Below, piece after piece: positions 10,501-21,375 of a stretch of DNA of 64,000 nucleotides. Below the pieces are notes generated by a model that saw only the letters and a program-made list of their open reading frames with translations, was not told where the DNA came from and did not search any database. The position numbers and the translations under genes were made by a program. The DNA lies in contig OY856410.1 of the NCBI GenBank assembly GCA_963693085.1, forward strand, positions 562,515,906-562,579,905. Direction: 5' to 3'. Every line of letters begins with the position of its first letter. Within the stretch, counting starts at the first letter, position 1. This stretch comes from Alisma plantago-aquatica. Taxonomy: Eukaryota; Streptophyta; Magnoliopsida; Alismatales; Alismataceae.

Positions 10501-10878
10501 TAATGGGGAATGTCCCGCATTAAAAGTACTGCAATTTTAATATGTATATACGTATATGTAGATATACCTATGATAGCATACACGTCGCCTTCAAAATCTG
10601 TTTTATGTGGTGAGTGCATGCACGGTTATGGCCTAGTATCCCCTTTTGTGAATGTTGTGAATGAATGTGGATGTCGATCTTGTGGATATGTTTGTTTGTG
10701 AATTCTATGGATGTATAATGGTTACATATGGATCCTTTGTATAAAGTATTCGGCTTGCATGCCGAGCCTCATCTCTTATTTCAAAGTGTAATTAATTCTT
10801 TCCTTTTATATTTGTACTCATATGATGTAATAGAGATAGGATTAGTTTTAGTCTTTGTAAACTTGATGTAAGGAGGCC

Positions 10879-11045
10879 ACTTGAAGATCCTACTCCAAGG
10901 AGTGTCCATGGAGAAGCACCATGAAGATCTAATTCCAAGAAGCAACCTGAAGATCCAACTCCACGGAACGTCCAAGGAGAAGCAACAAGAAGATCCCATT
11001 CCAAGAAGCAACTTGAAGGTCCAACCTCACGAAGCATCCATGAAG
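10879..11045 (+). repeat. Degenerate short tandem repeats in the Copia leader
   Basis: Units of about 30-36 bp share GAAGATC, a CCAAGAAGCAAC- or CACGGAACGTCC-like core and AAGGAGAAGC. Purine-rich repeats of this kind are frequent in Copia leaders. No product is implied. Confidence 0.5.
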
Positions 11046-11821
11046 TTGTTCATTGTAATGTTGATCATTACAGGCTTACAGGTTGTTTTCAAAGGTGTTG
11101 CATGAGATGCATAAGACCATAGGTGGACCGTAATCCTTTGTTTCTCCCAAGGATTACAATAGTATGGCCATAACCGATGTATTTGTGATTGCATGTCTAT
11201 CGTTTGTGGTTGTGGATATAGTAGTATATGATACATACTATAAGTATGTAGTGTTTGGATATATATATATGTATAAATTAAATCCCTCAATTAATAATAT
11301 TAAGTTTTATTTGCCTTCCATAAAGCAACACACATGAAAAGCTTGATCGACTATGTGTGGGCACGCCTCCGCGTGGTACACTGTCTATCTCGTGGAAGTG
11401 TGATGGTGGGTGTGTGGGTCTGCCTCCGGAGGGTGCACACTCATCGTGTTGGCTTATGGGTTGGACTTAACTAGGGAACCTTGATAGGATCAAGTACCTA
11501 GAGGCACACAGATGCATCATGGCAAGGAGTTGTGCATGATCATCTATCCAAGAGTTGCATATGATGCAATTGGAAAAAGTTGCCTACCTTAGTATTTGGT
11601 CTTTGACGCCAACGTTGGCTGGGCATTGATCCAATTATTTTGGGTCTTGGCTCACTAGAAGGTTGTGCGTTGCAATCTTCCGAGTTGATAGTGAGGGCTA
11701 TCAATTTGAATAAAATAGTGGGAGCGTAATTAATTTAAGGCCTAATTAATCTCGTTTATCAAATCTTTACAAGTCAAAATGTTTTGGACTAAATGCAAAT
11801 TTTTTCTTTTGTAGCAATCAA

Positions 11822-12688
11822 ATGGCAAACAACACTCACACGTTCTCGTTGCGATCAGTCCTTGAGAAGGACAAACTTACCGGAACCAACTTTCAAAACT
11901 GGTTTAGGACGTTGAGAATTGTTCTCACACATGAGCATAAGCTCTATGTCCTTGAAACACCAGAGCCAGAGGAGCCCGCCGTAAATGCGCCCAAGGCTGA
12001 AAAGGATGCTTACAAGAAGCACCTTGATGAAGCCGTGGATGTCAAGTGCCTAATGTTGTGCTCAATGAACTATGAGTTGCAAGAGCAACATGAGAACATG
12101 AATGTCATGGAGATGGTAACACATCTCAAGAACATGTATCAACATCAAGCAAGACAGGAGAGATATGATGTCTCAAAGGCGTTGTTCAAAAGCAAGATGA
12201 AAGAGGGAGACTCAGTTGGCACCCATATACTCACCTTGATTGGGTACGTGGAAAGCCTATCCAAGCTGGGATTTCCCCTAGGTCAAGAGTTGGCCACTGA
12301 TGTGATTCTACAATCGTTGCCTGAATCATATAATCATTTTGTCATGAACTACAACATGAACAATTTTGACAAGCCATTGTCAGAATTGTTGGGAATGTTG
12401 AGGACAGCTGAAGCACAGATGAAGAAAGACAAGCCCAAGTCTGTGATGATGATCAACAAGACAAAGGGAAAGTCAAAAGGCAAAGGCAAGGCTAAGAAAA
12501 GTTTTAAGGTCGGGCAGAAGCCAAAGTCATCCGCGCTCAAAGCTAAAGGTGGGATCTCCAAAGAAGGCAGTTGTCACCATTGTCACCAGCCTGGACATTG
12601 GAAAAGAAACTGTCCTCTCTACCTGGAGGAATTGAGGAAGAAGAAGCAGGGGATAGAGATCTTCACTTCAGGATCTGATAAGAAGTAA
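11822..12688 (+). CDS. gag: Copia gag (capsid/nucleocapsid) protein
   Basis: An intact 288-residue frame and the only undamaged retroelement gene in the window. Residues 1-60 hold the Copia gag N-terminus (LTGTNFQNWFRTLRIVL). The middle is helical and charged, typical of the 'gag-polypeptide of LTR copia-type' family. Residues about 210-245 are a Lys-rich basic linker, and residues about 255-268 form a CCHC zinc knuckle (CHHCHQPGHWKRNC, spacing C-X2-C-X4-H-X4-C) that binds RNA. The product would form virus-like particles in the cytoplasm. It ends at TAA just past the knuckle, shortly before the place where the protease should be, so gag is now a separate ORF. I chose the first ATG after the leader. 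Confidence 0.85.
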   Translation: MANNTHTFSLRSVLEKDKLTGTNFQNWFRTLRIVLTHEHKLYVLETPEPEEPAVNAPKAEKDAYKKHLDEAVDVKCLMLCSMNYELQEQHENMNVMEMVTHLKNMYQHQARQERYDVSKALFKSKMKEGDSVGTHILTLIGYVESLSKLGFPLGQELATDVILQSLPESYNHFVMNYNMNNFDKPLSELLGMLRTAEAQMKKDKPKSVMMINKTKGKSKGKGKAKKSFKVGQKPKSSALKAKGGISKEGSCHHCHQPGHWKRNCPLYLEELRKKKQGIEIFTSGSDKK

Positions 12689-13661
12689 GCCTTTACGAAA
12701 GGGCCAAGTCGAGCTGCGGGTTGCTAATGGAGCAAGAGTTGCTGCCACCGCAGTTGGAGTTATTAGTTTATCTTTGCCTACGGGCCTTGTAATAGAATTA
12801 GAGAATTGCTATTATGTACCTGCCATTAATAGAAATATTATTTATGTATCTTGTATGGACAAGAGTGGATTTGAATTTCACATTAAGAATGGAATTATTT
12901 CTATATCTAAAGATGAGATCTTTTATGGCAATGCCCCTATGTCTTATGGTATCTACTTGTTAGAACTTGAGACTAGCATATATAATGTAAATACCAAAAG
13001 GTTAAAACTTGACAAATCAAACAAAACATTCTTATGGCATTGTCGTCTTGGGCACATAAACGAGAAGCGCATATCTAGACTCCATAATGATGGTTATCTA
13101 GACTCTTTTGATTTTGAATCATTAGAGACATGTGAGGCATGTTTATTAGGGAAGATGACCAAAACTCCTTTCACTGGACACAGTGAGAGAGCCAGTGATC
13201 TGCTAGGGCTCATACATACTGATGTATGTGGACCTTTTAGATCAAATGCTAGAGGAGGCTATCAATACTTCATTACCTTCACTGATGACCTCAGTAGGTA
13301 TGGCTATGTATATCTTATGAAACACAAGTCAGAAACTCTTGAAATGTTCAAGACTTTCATGAATGAAGTAGAGAAGAAACTTGGTAAGAGTATTAAAGCA
13401 CTCTGTTCAGATCGAGGTGGCGAATACTTAAGCCAAGAGTTTGAGGACCTTCTGAGAGACCGTGGTATTGTATCACAATGGACTCCACCTGGTACACCAC
13501 AACATAATGGTGTGTCAGAAAGAAGGAATCGTACATTATTAGACATGGTACGATCAATGATGAGTTCAGCCGAACTTCCAATATCATTCTGGGGATATGC
13601 TCTAGAAACTGCAGCGTTTACACTTAACCGTGTACCTTCCAAATCGGTTCAAACCATATGA
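12689..13661 (+). pseudogene. Copia pol: GAG-pre-integrase and integrase; protease core missing
   Basis: Coding similarity resumes right after the gag stop at LRKGQVELRVANGARV, the segment that normally lies downstream of the protease. The catalytic D-T-G segment is absent, so the protease core has been deleted. GAG-pre-integrase follows (HCRLGHINEKRI, CEACLLGKMTKTPF: the zinc-binding HHCC). Then comes the integrase core with DVCGPF, the second Asp in CSDRGGEY and the Glu in GVSERRNRTLLDM. The frame is lost near 13655 by a one-base shift just after LNRVPSKSVQT. Integrase inserts the cDNA; without its protease this element cannot mature Gag-Pol itself. Confidence 0.82.
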
Positions 13662-14589
13662 GATATGGAATGGGAATCGTCCCAATTTGTCTATGTTAAA
13701 GATTTGGGGATGTGAAGCTTATGTTAGGAAACAATTTCCTAAAAAGCTTGGATCCAAATAGGAAAAAAGCTATTTTGTTGGATACCCCAAGGAAACTCGG
13801 GGATACTACTTCTACACACCAACTGACAACAAAGTGTTTGTTGCTAGGACTGCTGTATTTCTTGAAAAGGAATTTATTTCCAAAGGAATTAGTGGGAGGA
13901 ATGTAGAGTTCGAAGAATTTCGAGACCAACAAGAAAGAAGAGAACCTGAGGAGGTACATAAGGAACATGAGGACTCACAAGTTGTTGTGGAATTTCAAGT
14001 TCCAAATGTAACACAGGAACCTCGTAGGTCTAGTAGGACACGAATTGAGCCTGAGAGATTTGGATTTCTCGTGACTCAAGACAGTGACGAATTGGGCATA
14101 GCAGATGAGCCAACTTCCTATCTAGAAGCTACTAAGGGACCAGAATCTGAGAAATGGCTCGAAGCCATGAGATATGAGATGGAATCCATGTACACCAACA
14201 AGGTATGGACCTTGGTGGATCCACCCGAAGGGGTAAGACCCATAGGGTGCAAGTGGGTCTTCAAGAAGAAGACTGACATGGATGGAAATGTTCAAACCTA
14301 TAAAGGTAGATTGGTTGCGAAAGGATTCCGTCAAATTCAAGGTGTTGATTATGACGAGACCTTCTCACCAGTTGCCATGGTTGAATCCATCAGGATCATG
14401 CTTTCCATTGCAGCTTATCATGACTATGAGATTTGGCATATGGATGTTAAAACAACATTCCTTAATGGGAATTTACTCGAGGATGTGTACATGATACAAC
14501 CTGAGTGTTTTATCGATCCAAAGGAAGCCAATAAAGTCTGTAAGCTACAAAGGTCAATCTATGGATTGAAGCAAGCATCTCGGAGATAG
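13656..14589 (+). pseudogene. Copia pol: integrase C-terminus and N-terminal reverse transcriptase
   Basis: After the frameshift, the integrase C-terminal region continues (PYEIWNGNRPNLSMLKIWGC) to a TAG at about 13759. It then runs on through VFVARTAVFLEKEFISKG into an acidic linker and the RT start (WLEAMRYEMESMY, VRPIGCKWVFKKKTDMDG). The RT fingers and palm motif with the first catalytic Asp is seen as HMDVKTTFLNGNL. The segment stops at TAG 14587-14589 inside the conserved LKQASR-W motif, consistent with a Trp codon TGG changed to TAG. Apart from this the frame is continuous with the next segment. Confidence 0.82.
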
Positions 14590-15687
14590 AATCTACGTTT
14601 TGATGAAGTAGTCAAAAAGTTTGGCTTTAGTCAAAATGAAGATGAACCTTGTGTTTACAAAAGGGTTAGTGGGAGCACAGTCGTATTTCTCATATTGTAT
14701 GTGGATGACATACTATTGATGGGAAATGACATCCCTACTCTTCAGACAGTAAAAGGTTGGCTAGGGAAGACTTTTTCTATGAAGGATTTAGGCGAAGCAT
14801 CCTATATACTTGGGATTAAGATATATAGAGATAGATCTAGAAGGCTTCTAGGCCTAAGCCAGAGCACATACATTGACAAGGTGCTAAAGAGGTTTAGCAT
14901 GGAGGGTTCTAAGAGAGGTAACTTGCCCATGTCCCATGGGGTTACAATCTCTAAATCCCAGTGTCCTAGTTCATGTGATGAACGAGCACGCATGAGTAAG
15001 ATTCCATATGCATCAACAATTGGATCTATCATGTACGCAATGTTATGTACTCGTCCTGATGTGTCGTATGCTTTGAGCATGACGAGCCGATATCAGTCAG
15101 ATCCAGGTGAATGTCACTGGACAGCCGTAAAGAACATCCTAAAGTACTTGAGAAGAACTAAGGATCAATTCTTGGTATACGGTGGTGAGGAAGAGCTCGT
15201 GGTAAAGGGTTACACCGATGCTAGCTTCCAAACTGACAAAGATGACTACAGATCGCAATCTGGATTTGTGTTTTGCCTGAATAACGGAGCTGTGAGTTGG
15301 AAGAGTTCCAAGCAAGAGATGGTTGCGGATTCTACAACAAAGGCCGAATATATTGCCGCATCTAATGCTGCAAAGGAAGCTGTGTGGATCAAGAAGTTCA
15401 TTTCTAAACTTGGAGTGGTTCCAAGCGCTGGTGATGAAATTGAGTTGTTTTGTGACAACAATGGAGCAATTGCACAAGCTAAAGAACCAAGATCGCACCA
15501 ACGTTCCAAACATATTCTACGGCAGTTCCATCTCATACGAGAGATCGTACAACGAGGAGATGTGAAGATTTGCAGAGTACCTACAGAAAGCAATGTGGCT
15601 GACCCGCTCACAAAAGCACTTTCACAGCAGAAACATGACAGACATGTTCGATCACTTAGATTGAGATTCATGAGTGATTGGGTATAA
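14590..15687 (+). pseudogene. Copia pol: C-terminal reverse transcriptase and RNase H
   Basis: Same frame as the preceding segment. The RT catalytic box is intact: LYVDDILLMGND. The region after SMKDLGEASYILGIKI is the usual Copia thumb. RNase H follows with GYTDASFQTDKDDYRSQSG (first Asp), KAEYIA (Glu), LFCDNNGAI (Asp) and RSKHI. The end, DPLTKALSQQKH, is the canonical Copia pol C-terminus. From 14590 to 15687 there are no stops, so RT/RNase H decay is slight. Expression would depend on readthrough of upstream stops. Confidence 0.85.
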
Positions 15688-16830
15688 GTGTAAGTGAGAA
15701 TCTGTTGGTATGTATGCCCATAGAGACTATCATTCGATGATTGTAATGGGATACTATGTAAATGATTTGTAATACTACATTGATCATATCAATAAAGGCA
15801 AGTTTCCAATCTATATGTTTGTGTTTTATATTGTGAGATGACCATAAGACTTATAGATGTCTATAGAATAATATACTCAATGAAATATGTCTTCGGGTTG
15901 ATGACCTGAACAGTGAGATCATATGTATGCTAAGAGTATGTATTCTTGTTCTGTCCCTAATCGGTTGTTATTGTGGAAATATCCATAGACATCAATAACA
16001 CATAAGATTAGAATGTATGTTGGTTGATGGAAGAATCTCATTATCCATGATATGGAGATATCAAACCAAATACATAGATACTTGTTAGAGAACAGTGTAT
16101 CGGATAGACCCACCTTGAGAGTGACACATGGATACCATGATTGGTAGTTAGAGTCACATCTCATAATGATGGTGGTGATTGTGGTTCTTAGACCTGAAAT
16201 CACTACACTTATCACATGTCGTTCGGTGTACTTTGACATCATCCACCGTGGTCATGAATAAGGATTGCTATAAAGATGGTGCTTGGGTGCACTGTGACAC
16301 ATGGGGATGACTGTGAGTGATGTAGATGGAATTTGTCCTTCCTACGGGAGTTTGATATTTCAGCCACTTGATAAGCGAGACTGAGAAATGCATGGCCATG
16401 CTGATGTGAATCAATATGTGATATTGAGCTTACATATATCTCAGACAGTCTGCTCTAGTTCAAGGAACATGGATTGAACATTGAAGAGGATAACAATTCC
16501 ATGACTTGAGTTCAATCCGGATATCAGCGACAAAGGAACTATACAATCACTATAACACCAGTCATGAATGATAGGTCAAGTTGTTCTCCAACTTCTCCAA
16601 TTACTTGGGCAGCAATGAAGTCTTGCTAGATACCAATCATTGCTTGTGAAATCATAATATGATTATGGATATCACTGCCAACGTAATTTGGAGCCTACCG
16701 GGTCACACGCACAGGATGTGTGGGAATAGGAGTATAATTGTGGATTTGATTGAAATTGCTTCGAATCGCATTGATTACTAAAATGTTTATGTAATCGATT
16801 AGAATAATATTGGAGTGACTGGCTCTAAGT
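15688..16830 (+). repeat. LTR-like sequence retained between Copia pol and the 3' LTR
   Basis: Directly after pol comes a primer-tract-like GTAAGTGAGAATC followed by TGTTGGTATGTATGCCCATA at 15703. That is almost the same junction as GCAAGTGGGAGTC followed by TGTTGGTATATGTATGCCCG at 16844, the true 3' LTR start. From 15703 to about 16720 the sequence matches the minus-strand LTR at 1515-2522. This region therefore looks like an LTR of a related family, kept inside the element. The start ORF-like stretches here have no coding character. Confidence 0.65.
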
Positions 16831-16843
16831 GCAAGTGGGAGTC
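16831..16843 (+). other. Copia polypurine tract
   Basis: GCAAGTGGGAGTC directly before the 3' LTR start TGTTGG, equivalent to the AAGTGGGAGA tract of other plant Copia elements. The older counterpart is at 15690-15702. Confidence 0.7.
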
Positions 16844-17551
16844 TGTTGGTATATGTATGCCCGTAGAGCCATCCCAAGCGATTGCATGGAGTCGGATATT
16901 AATTAATCAATTAATGCGATTATTTGGTTAATTAATGAATTCCGAAATATTCTAATTAATCCACGAGCGTTTTAATTAATGCAACGTTTTTGTTTACCGA
17001 TGGGTTTAGGAAACCCTACTTCTCTTCTTATCCTATTTAAAGGAGGATAGACGGCCGATATCTATATTAGATATAGAGAGACGCAGCTAGGTTACGCTCA
17101 CGTACGTAAACCTAGCCGTCGCCGTCCTTAGGAGAGAAAGGAGAGCAACACGCCGCTAGCACGCCGCCGCAGAGACACGCTCCTTCCCGCCGGCTTGATA
17201 AGCGCGACGTGGAGTTCTGTCCATCCGCGTGGACGAAGTAGAGACGCAGACGCCTTGACGCCTGCGTTCGGAGGACGTCAACGACCACCTGTACGTGCTG
17301 CGAGCAACGTACGTCACTGCCGCAAAGGAGCATCGCCGGATCAACCTGCGACAGCGAACGGGAGAGAAGATCCGTCCGTGTTTGACAAGCAGCGTTGCAC
17401 CGTCGTGCAGCGGGACATCGCCGGACTTGCTCCGCGATAAGGTATATCCCGCAAACCTATTTCCGAATACGCTGTTATCGACGAGATCCTATTACGGGTT
17501 GCGTGGATTTATCGCTTCCACCGCGCATGTTTTCTCCACAAAAACCCAACA
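16844..17551 (+). repeat. Copia 3' LTR
   Basis: 708 bp, starts TGTTGGTATATG and ends AAAACCCAACA followed by the CGTAG target duplication. Relative to the 5' LTR it has 11 extra bp near 17156-17168, in a CGCCGC-rich stretch that looks like a local duplication. The TATA-like box is at 17034-17043. Confidence 0.9.
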
Positions 17552-17556
17552 CGTAG

Positions 17557-18387
17557 CTGGGCTCTGATTTCTCACAAAGATGCACGGAACAAGTGGAGAA
17601 GGATTACTCTGAAGTTGTGACGTCATATGACGACAATCCATCCCTTATATAACTGTGGTCGGTGCTGCTGTATGCCCGTCGATACCATCGACGTGAGTCG
17701 ATGGTATTTACTCCTGTAGCACAATCCGTCTGCCGCTGGTATCGACGGTCATTGATGGCTTGATGTGGGGGACCCGGATCGATGACGTGTCGATGGTATT
17801 GACCCGTCCCACAGATCGACTCTCTCGATGCAGCGATCGCCGTTGATTTCCTCTCGCGGATCGGTGACGTGTCGCGTCGATACTATCAACACAAGTCGAT
17901 AGTATCGACGTCTAGTTAGGGCAACACCCTCGCGAGGCCCCGCCGCCGCTTTCTGCCTGTAACTTGGTCGATACCATCGACGAGGCCGTCGATGGTATTG
18001 ACTTCATTGAGACAATTTCCGTCTGAATATCTCCAGAGATCTCGATAGTATCGATGCCCGGGTCGATATTATCGACCTCATTGTTGTGATCAACCTGATG
18101 ATGTGTCGATACCATCGACGAGGCCGTCGATAGTATCAACGCAGTGTGATTCTTGCAGCCGTCAACCTGTACCCAGCTCGATACCATCGACACAAGGGTC
18201 GATGGTATCGACTCTGCCTCAGTCTTGCACATTGAGCAAACGATCACGATACCTTTTTTACACTAAAAACAAAGTCAAATCAAATCAAAGTACAAAATGT
18301 GAAAGAACTAACTACACTAGCGATGGCTGGGTTGCCTCCCAACAAGCGCCCTTATTTAACGTCTTAGGCTAGACGACTTGAAGCTCC
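17557..18387 (-). other. Athila spacer between pol and the env-position ORF
   Basis: No gene is seen. Most of the block is the second dyad cluster (17678-18212). In the intact element this spacer lay between the integrase end and the ORF at 9329. A splice acceptor for a subgenomic env-type mRNA would be expected here or just downstream; I cannot identify it with confidence. Confidence 0.6.
17678..18212. repeat. Dyad cluster TCGAT-N3-ATCGA in the Athila internal spacer
   Basis: About fourteen copies or near-copies of TCGAT-N3-ATCGA. Six clear pairs start at 17678/17697, 17876/17895, 17967/17988, 18041/18062, 18105/18126 and 18177/18198, that is 19, 19, 21, 21, 21 and 21 bp apart. Centres include ACC, GGT, AGT, ACT and ATT. 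Spacer words (TTGCAGC, CAACCTG) are shared with the LTR cluster at 5850-5920, so the two clusters are related by descent and not by chance. Confidence 0.8.
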
Positions 18388-20112
18388 TCATGCATCCGGA
18401 AGCGCAATGAGTTTGACCTCATTCACTTTCCTTGTGTAATCTTCACCGAAGTACAATTTCAATCATTGTCCATTGACCAGGAATGTTGTCTCGCCATCAT
18501 GCACCATGATTGCACCATGTGGCCTGACCTCCTCTACGGTGAATGGTCAACTCCATCGGGATTTCAATTTCCTGGGATGCAGTTTCAGCCTGGAGTTGAA
18601 CAAGAGTACACGATATCCTTTCTTGAATATGCACATTTGAATATGGCGATCATGCAGCAACTTTGTTCTCTCCTTGTAGATCCGCGAGCTTTCATATGCA
18701 TTCATCCTCAGCTCATCTAGTTCATTGAGCTCAAGCAACCTTTACTTTCCTGCTTCATCATAGCTAACATTTAGCTTCCTCAGCGCCCAATGCACTTTAT
18801 GCTCTAATTCCACCGGCAAGTGGCAGGCCCGACCATAAGCCAACCTAAAAGGCGTAGTGCCTATAGGTGTCTTAAATGCCGTCCTGTACGCCCACAAAGC
18901 ATCCGGTAGCAGGGTACTCCAATTCTTTCTCATGGAAGCCACAGTACGATCCAAGATCTTCTTAATCTCCCAATTGGAGACCTCCACTTGCCCTTGAGTT
19001 TGTGGGTGGTACGGGGTACCAATGTTGTGCTTTACCCCATACTTTCTTAACAGTGCCGTGAACTTTTGATTCTGGAAGTGCGTACCTCCATCACTAATGA
19101 TCATTCTTGGTACACCAAACCTACAGAAAATATATTCTTCGACAAACCTACACACTACAGCGGCATCATTAGTCCTTGTGGGTATTGCCTCAACCCACTT
19201 CGATACATAATCAACAGCTAAAAGAATGTACAAGTTAGAATTTGAGGACACAAAGGGTCCCATAAAATCAATACCCCACAAGTCGAACACCTCAACCTCT
19301 TGAAATACATTGAGGGGCATCTCTTGTCTTTTTGAAATGTTACCTGCCCTTTGGCAAGAATCACATTGCCGCATAAAATCATAATCATCCCTAAACAAAG
19401 TAGGCCAATATAGGCCACTTTCAAGTACTTTGGCTACAGTGCGAGAACTAGCGTGGTGGCCACCCGTCGGTAGTGTATGGCAATGATGAAGAACACTTTC
19501 ATATTCCACCTCCGATACACACCTGCGTAAGACACCATCCCTGCACTGCTTCAACAGAATAGGGTCATCCCAGAAATAATAACGCAGAGAATAGAAAAAT
19601 TTCTTCTTCTCTTGGTATGTCCAATCATCTGGGATAATTTTGCAGGCAAGATAGTTAACAATATAAGAAAACCAAGGGTCTTTCGATTTCACTTTTAAAA
19701 GTTGTTCATCAAAAAATGTCTCGGTAATGGGTATATGCGAATCCTTTTTATCTACCCTTTCCAACCTAGAAAAATGGTCCGCGACCACATTTTCAATGCC
19801 CGCCTTATCTTTGATTTCAATATCAAATTCTTGTAAAAGAAAGATCCACCTAATCAGTCTAGGTTTGGCATCCTTTTTCTCCATCAAGTACTTAATGGAT
19901 GCGTGGTCCGTCCATACCACGACTTTTGATCCAACAAGGTATTGCCGAAATTTTTTGAAAGAAAAAACAACGGCGAGAAGTTCATTTTCGGTTGTCGTGT
20001 AAATCAGTTGAGCGTCATTCAAGGTTTTGGATGCATAGAAAATCACAACGGGTTTATTGTCCACACGTTGTCCCAAAACAGCCCCAACTGCGAAATCGGA
20101 CGCGTCACACAT
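18388..20112 (-). pseudogene. Athila pol: RNase H and integrase
   Basis: Continues the gag-pol frame. RNase H starts at [15 protein letters not shown] (first Asp), with [18 protein letters not shown] (Glu) and [10 protein letters not shown] (Asp). Integrase follows: zinc domain [16 protein letters not shown] with CDSCQRAG, then the catalytic core [16 protein letters not shown] and a Glu in the [13 protein letters not shown] helix. Stops interrupt at 18742-18744 and about 18546. Coding similarity ([24 protein letters not shown]) runs to the natural stop at 18388-18390. Together with upstream parts the frame from 23880 spans 1831 codons. The integrase inserts the cDNA in the nucleus. Confidence 0.85.
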
Positions 20113-21375
20113 TAATTCAAATGGCTTAGTCTACTCCGGTGTTTGCACAACCGGTGCAGAAATCAGTTTTTCTTTAAGCACATTGAACACATTTAAACAC
20201 TTGTCATTAAAATAAAAAATAGCATCCTTTTCCAACAACTCAGATAATGGTTTGGCTATTTTAGAGAAATCTTTTATAAAGCGGCGATAAAAACCGACAT
20301 GACCTAGAAAACTCCGTACCCCTTTAACCGAATTCGGTGGGGGCAATTTGGAAATAACTTCGATCTTTACCGGGTCTACCTCCAACCCTTTGCTAGACAC
20401 ACTATGTACAAGCACAATCCCTTCGCTTACCATCATGTGGCATTTTTCCCAATTGAGGACCAAATGTGTGTCCTCACAACGTTGCAAAACCTTATCCAAA
20501 TTATATAAGCACTCATCAAAGGACGCACCATAGATGGAGAAATCATCCATAAAAACCTCCAAATAGCGTTCAACCATATCAGAAAAGATGGCAAGCATGC
20601 AACACTGAAAGGTCGCCGGTGCATTACACAGACCAAAAGGCATACGGTGGTATGTAAATGTTCTGTAAGGACAAGTGAAGGTTGACTTCTCTTGGTCCTT
20701 AGGATCAATGGAAATCTGGTTGTACCCTAAATAACCATCAAGAAAACAAAAATGTGATCGGCCGGCTAAACGCTCTAAAATTTGATCAATGAATGGAAGA
20801 GGGAAATGATCCTTAAGCGTAGTAGCATTCAATTGACGGTAGTCTATACATACACACCACCCGGTTACCAAGCGGGTCGTAACAGGTTCATTTAACAAAT
20901 TATGTGTAACAGTAATTCCCCCCTTTTTAGGGACTACCTGTGTAGGACTCACCCACGTCGAGTCGGATATAGCATAGATGATACCTGCAGAAAGGAGCTT
21001 GATCACCTCCTTCTTGACGACCTCCATCATGCTAGGATTTAGTCGACGTTGTGGCTGAATCACCGGCTTGGCTCCCTCCTCGAGCCAAATCTTGTGCTGG
21101 CACAATGTAGGGGAGATCCCCTGGATGTCTACGACCGTCCACCTGAATGCACCTCGGTGGTTCTTCAACACAATCAGTAGCTGGTCCTCCTCCTCAACAC
21201 TCAGATATGCCGATAAAATCACAGGCAACTTCTCTTCCTCAGCTAGAAATGCGTACTTCAAGTGCGGTGGCAATGGCTTCAATTCCAAATCTGGCGGACT
21301 GATTAAGGATGACTGAAGTGGTGGTGGGAGTTCGCCAAGGTCTTCATAGTACCTAGCATAAAAGCATGGAAGCAC
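20113..21375 (-). pseudogene. Athila pol: reverse transcriptase
   Basis: Gypsy-type RT. Visible blocks are GWCVCIDYRQLNATTLKDHFPLPF, catalytic Asp region FCFLDGYLGYNQI, FGLCNAPATFQ and the active-site box MDDFSIYG, with M at the usual Y/F position (F/YxDD). VRSFLGHVGFYRRFIKDFS at the palm-thumb boundary is typical. The frame ends at TAG 20131-20133 in a Trp-like position just before the RNase H start, where TGG to TAG would explain it. The upstream neighbour is the protease, in the same frame after the stop at 21376. Confidence 0.87.

Larger units (their letters stand above)
10150..11821 (+). other. Copia untranslated leader (1.67 kb)
   Basis: Noncoding leader between PBS and gag. It contains a GC-rich hairpin block (10362-10500) and degenerate short tandem repeats (10879-11045) built on GAAGATCC...CCAAGAAGC. 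No start codon opens a frame with recognisable coding character until the gag ATG at 11822. Confidence 0.65.
9437..17551 (+). mobile_element. Ty1/Copia LTR retrotransposon nested in the Athila element
   Basis: An 8115-bp element with LTRs of 697 and 708 bp, target duplication CGTAG (9432-9436 and 17552-17556), an initiator-Met PBS (TGGTATCAGAGC), gag, and pol in the Copia order integrase, RT, RNase H. The LTRs differ by one 11-bp indel and, by eye, about 20 substitutions, near 3 percent. The protease core is missing and pol has a frameshift and two stops, so it is non-autonomous. Unusually, a second LTR-like sequence lies between pol and the 3' LTR. It is on the opposite strand to its host element. 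Confidence 0.9.
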
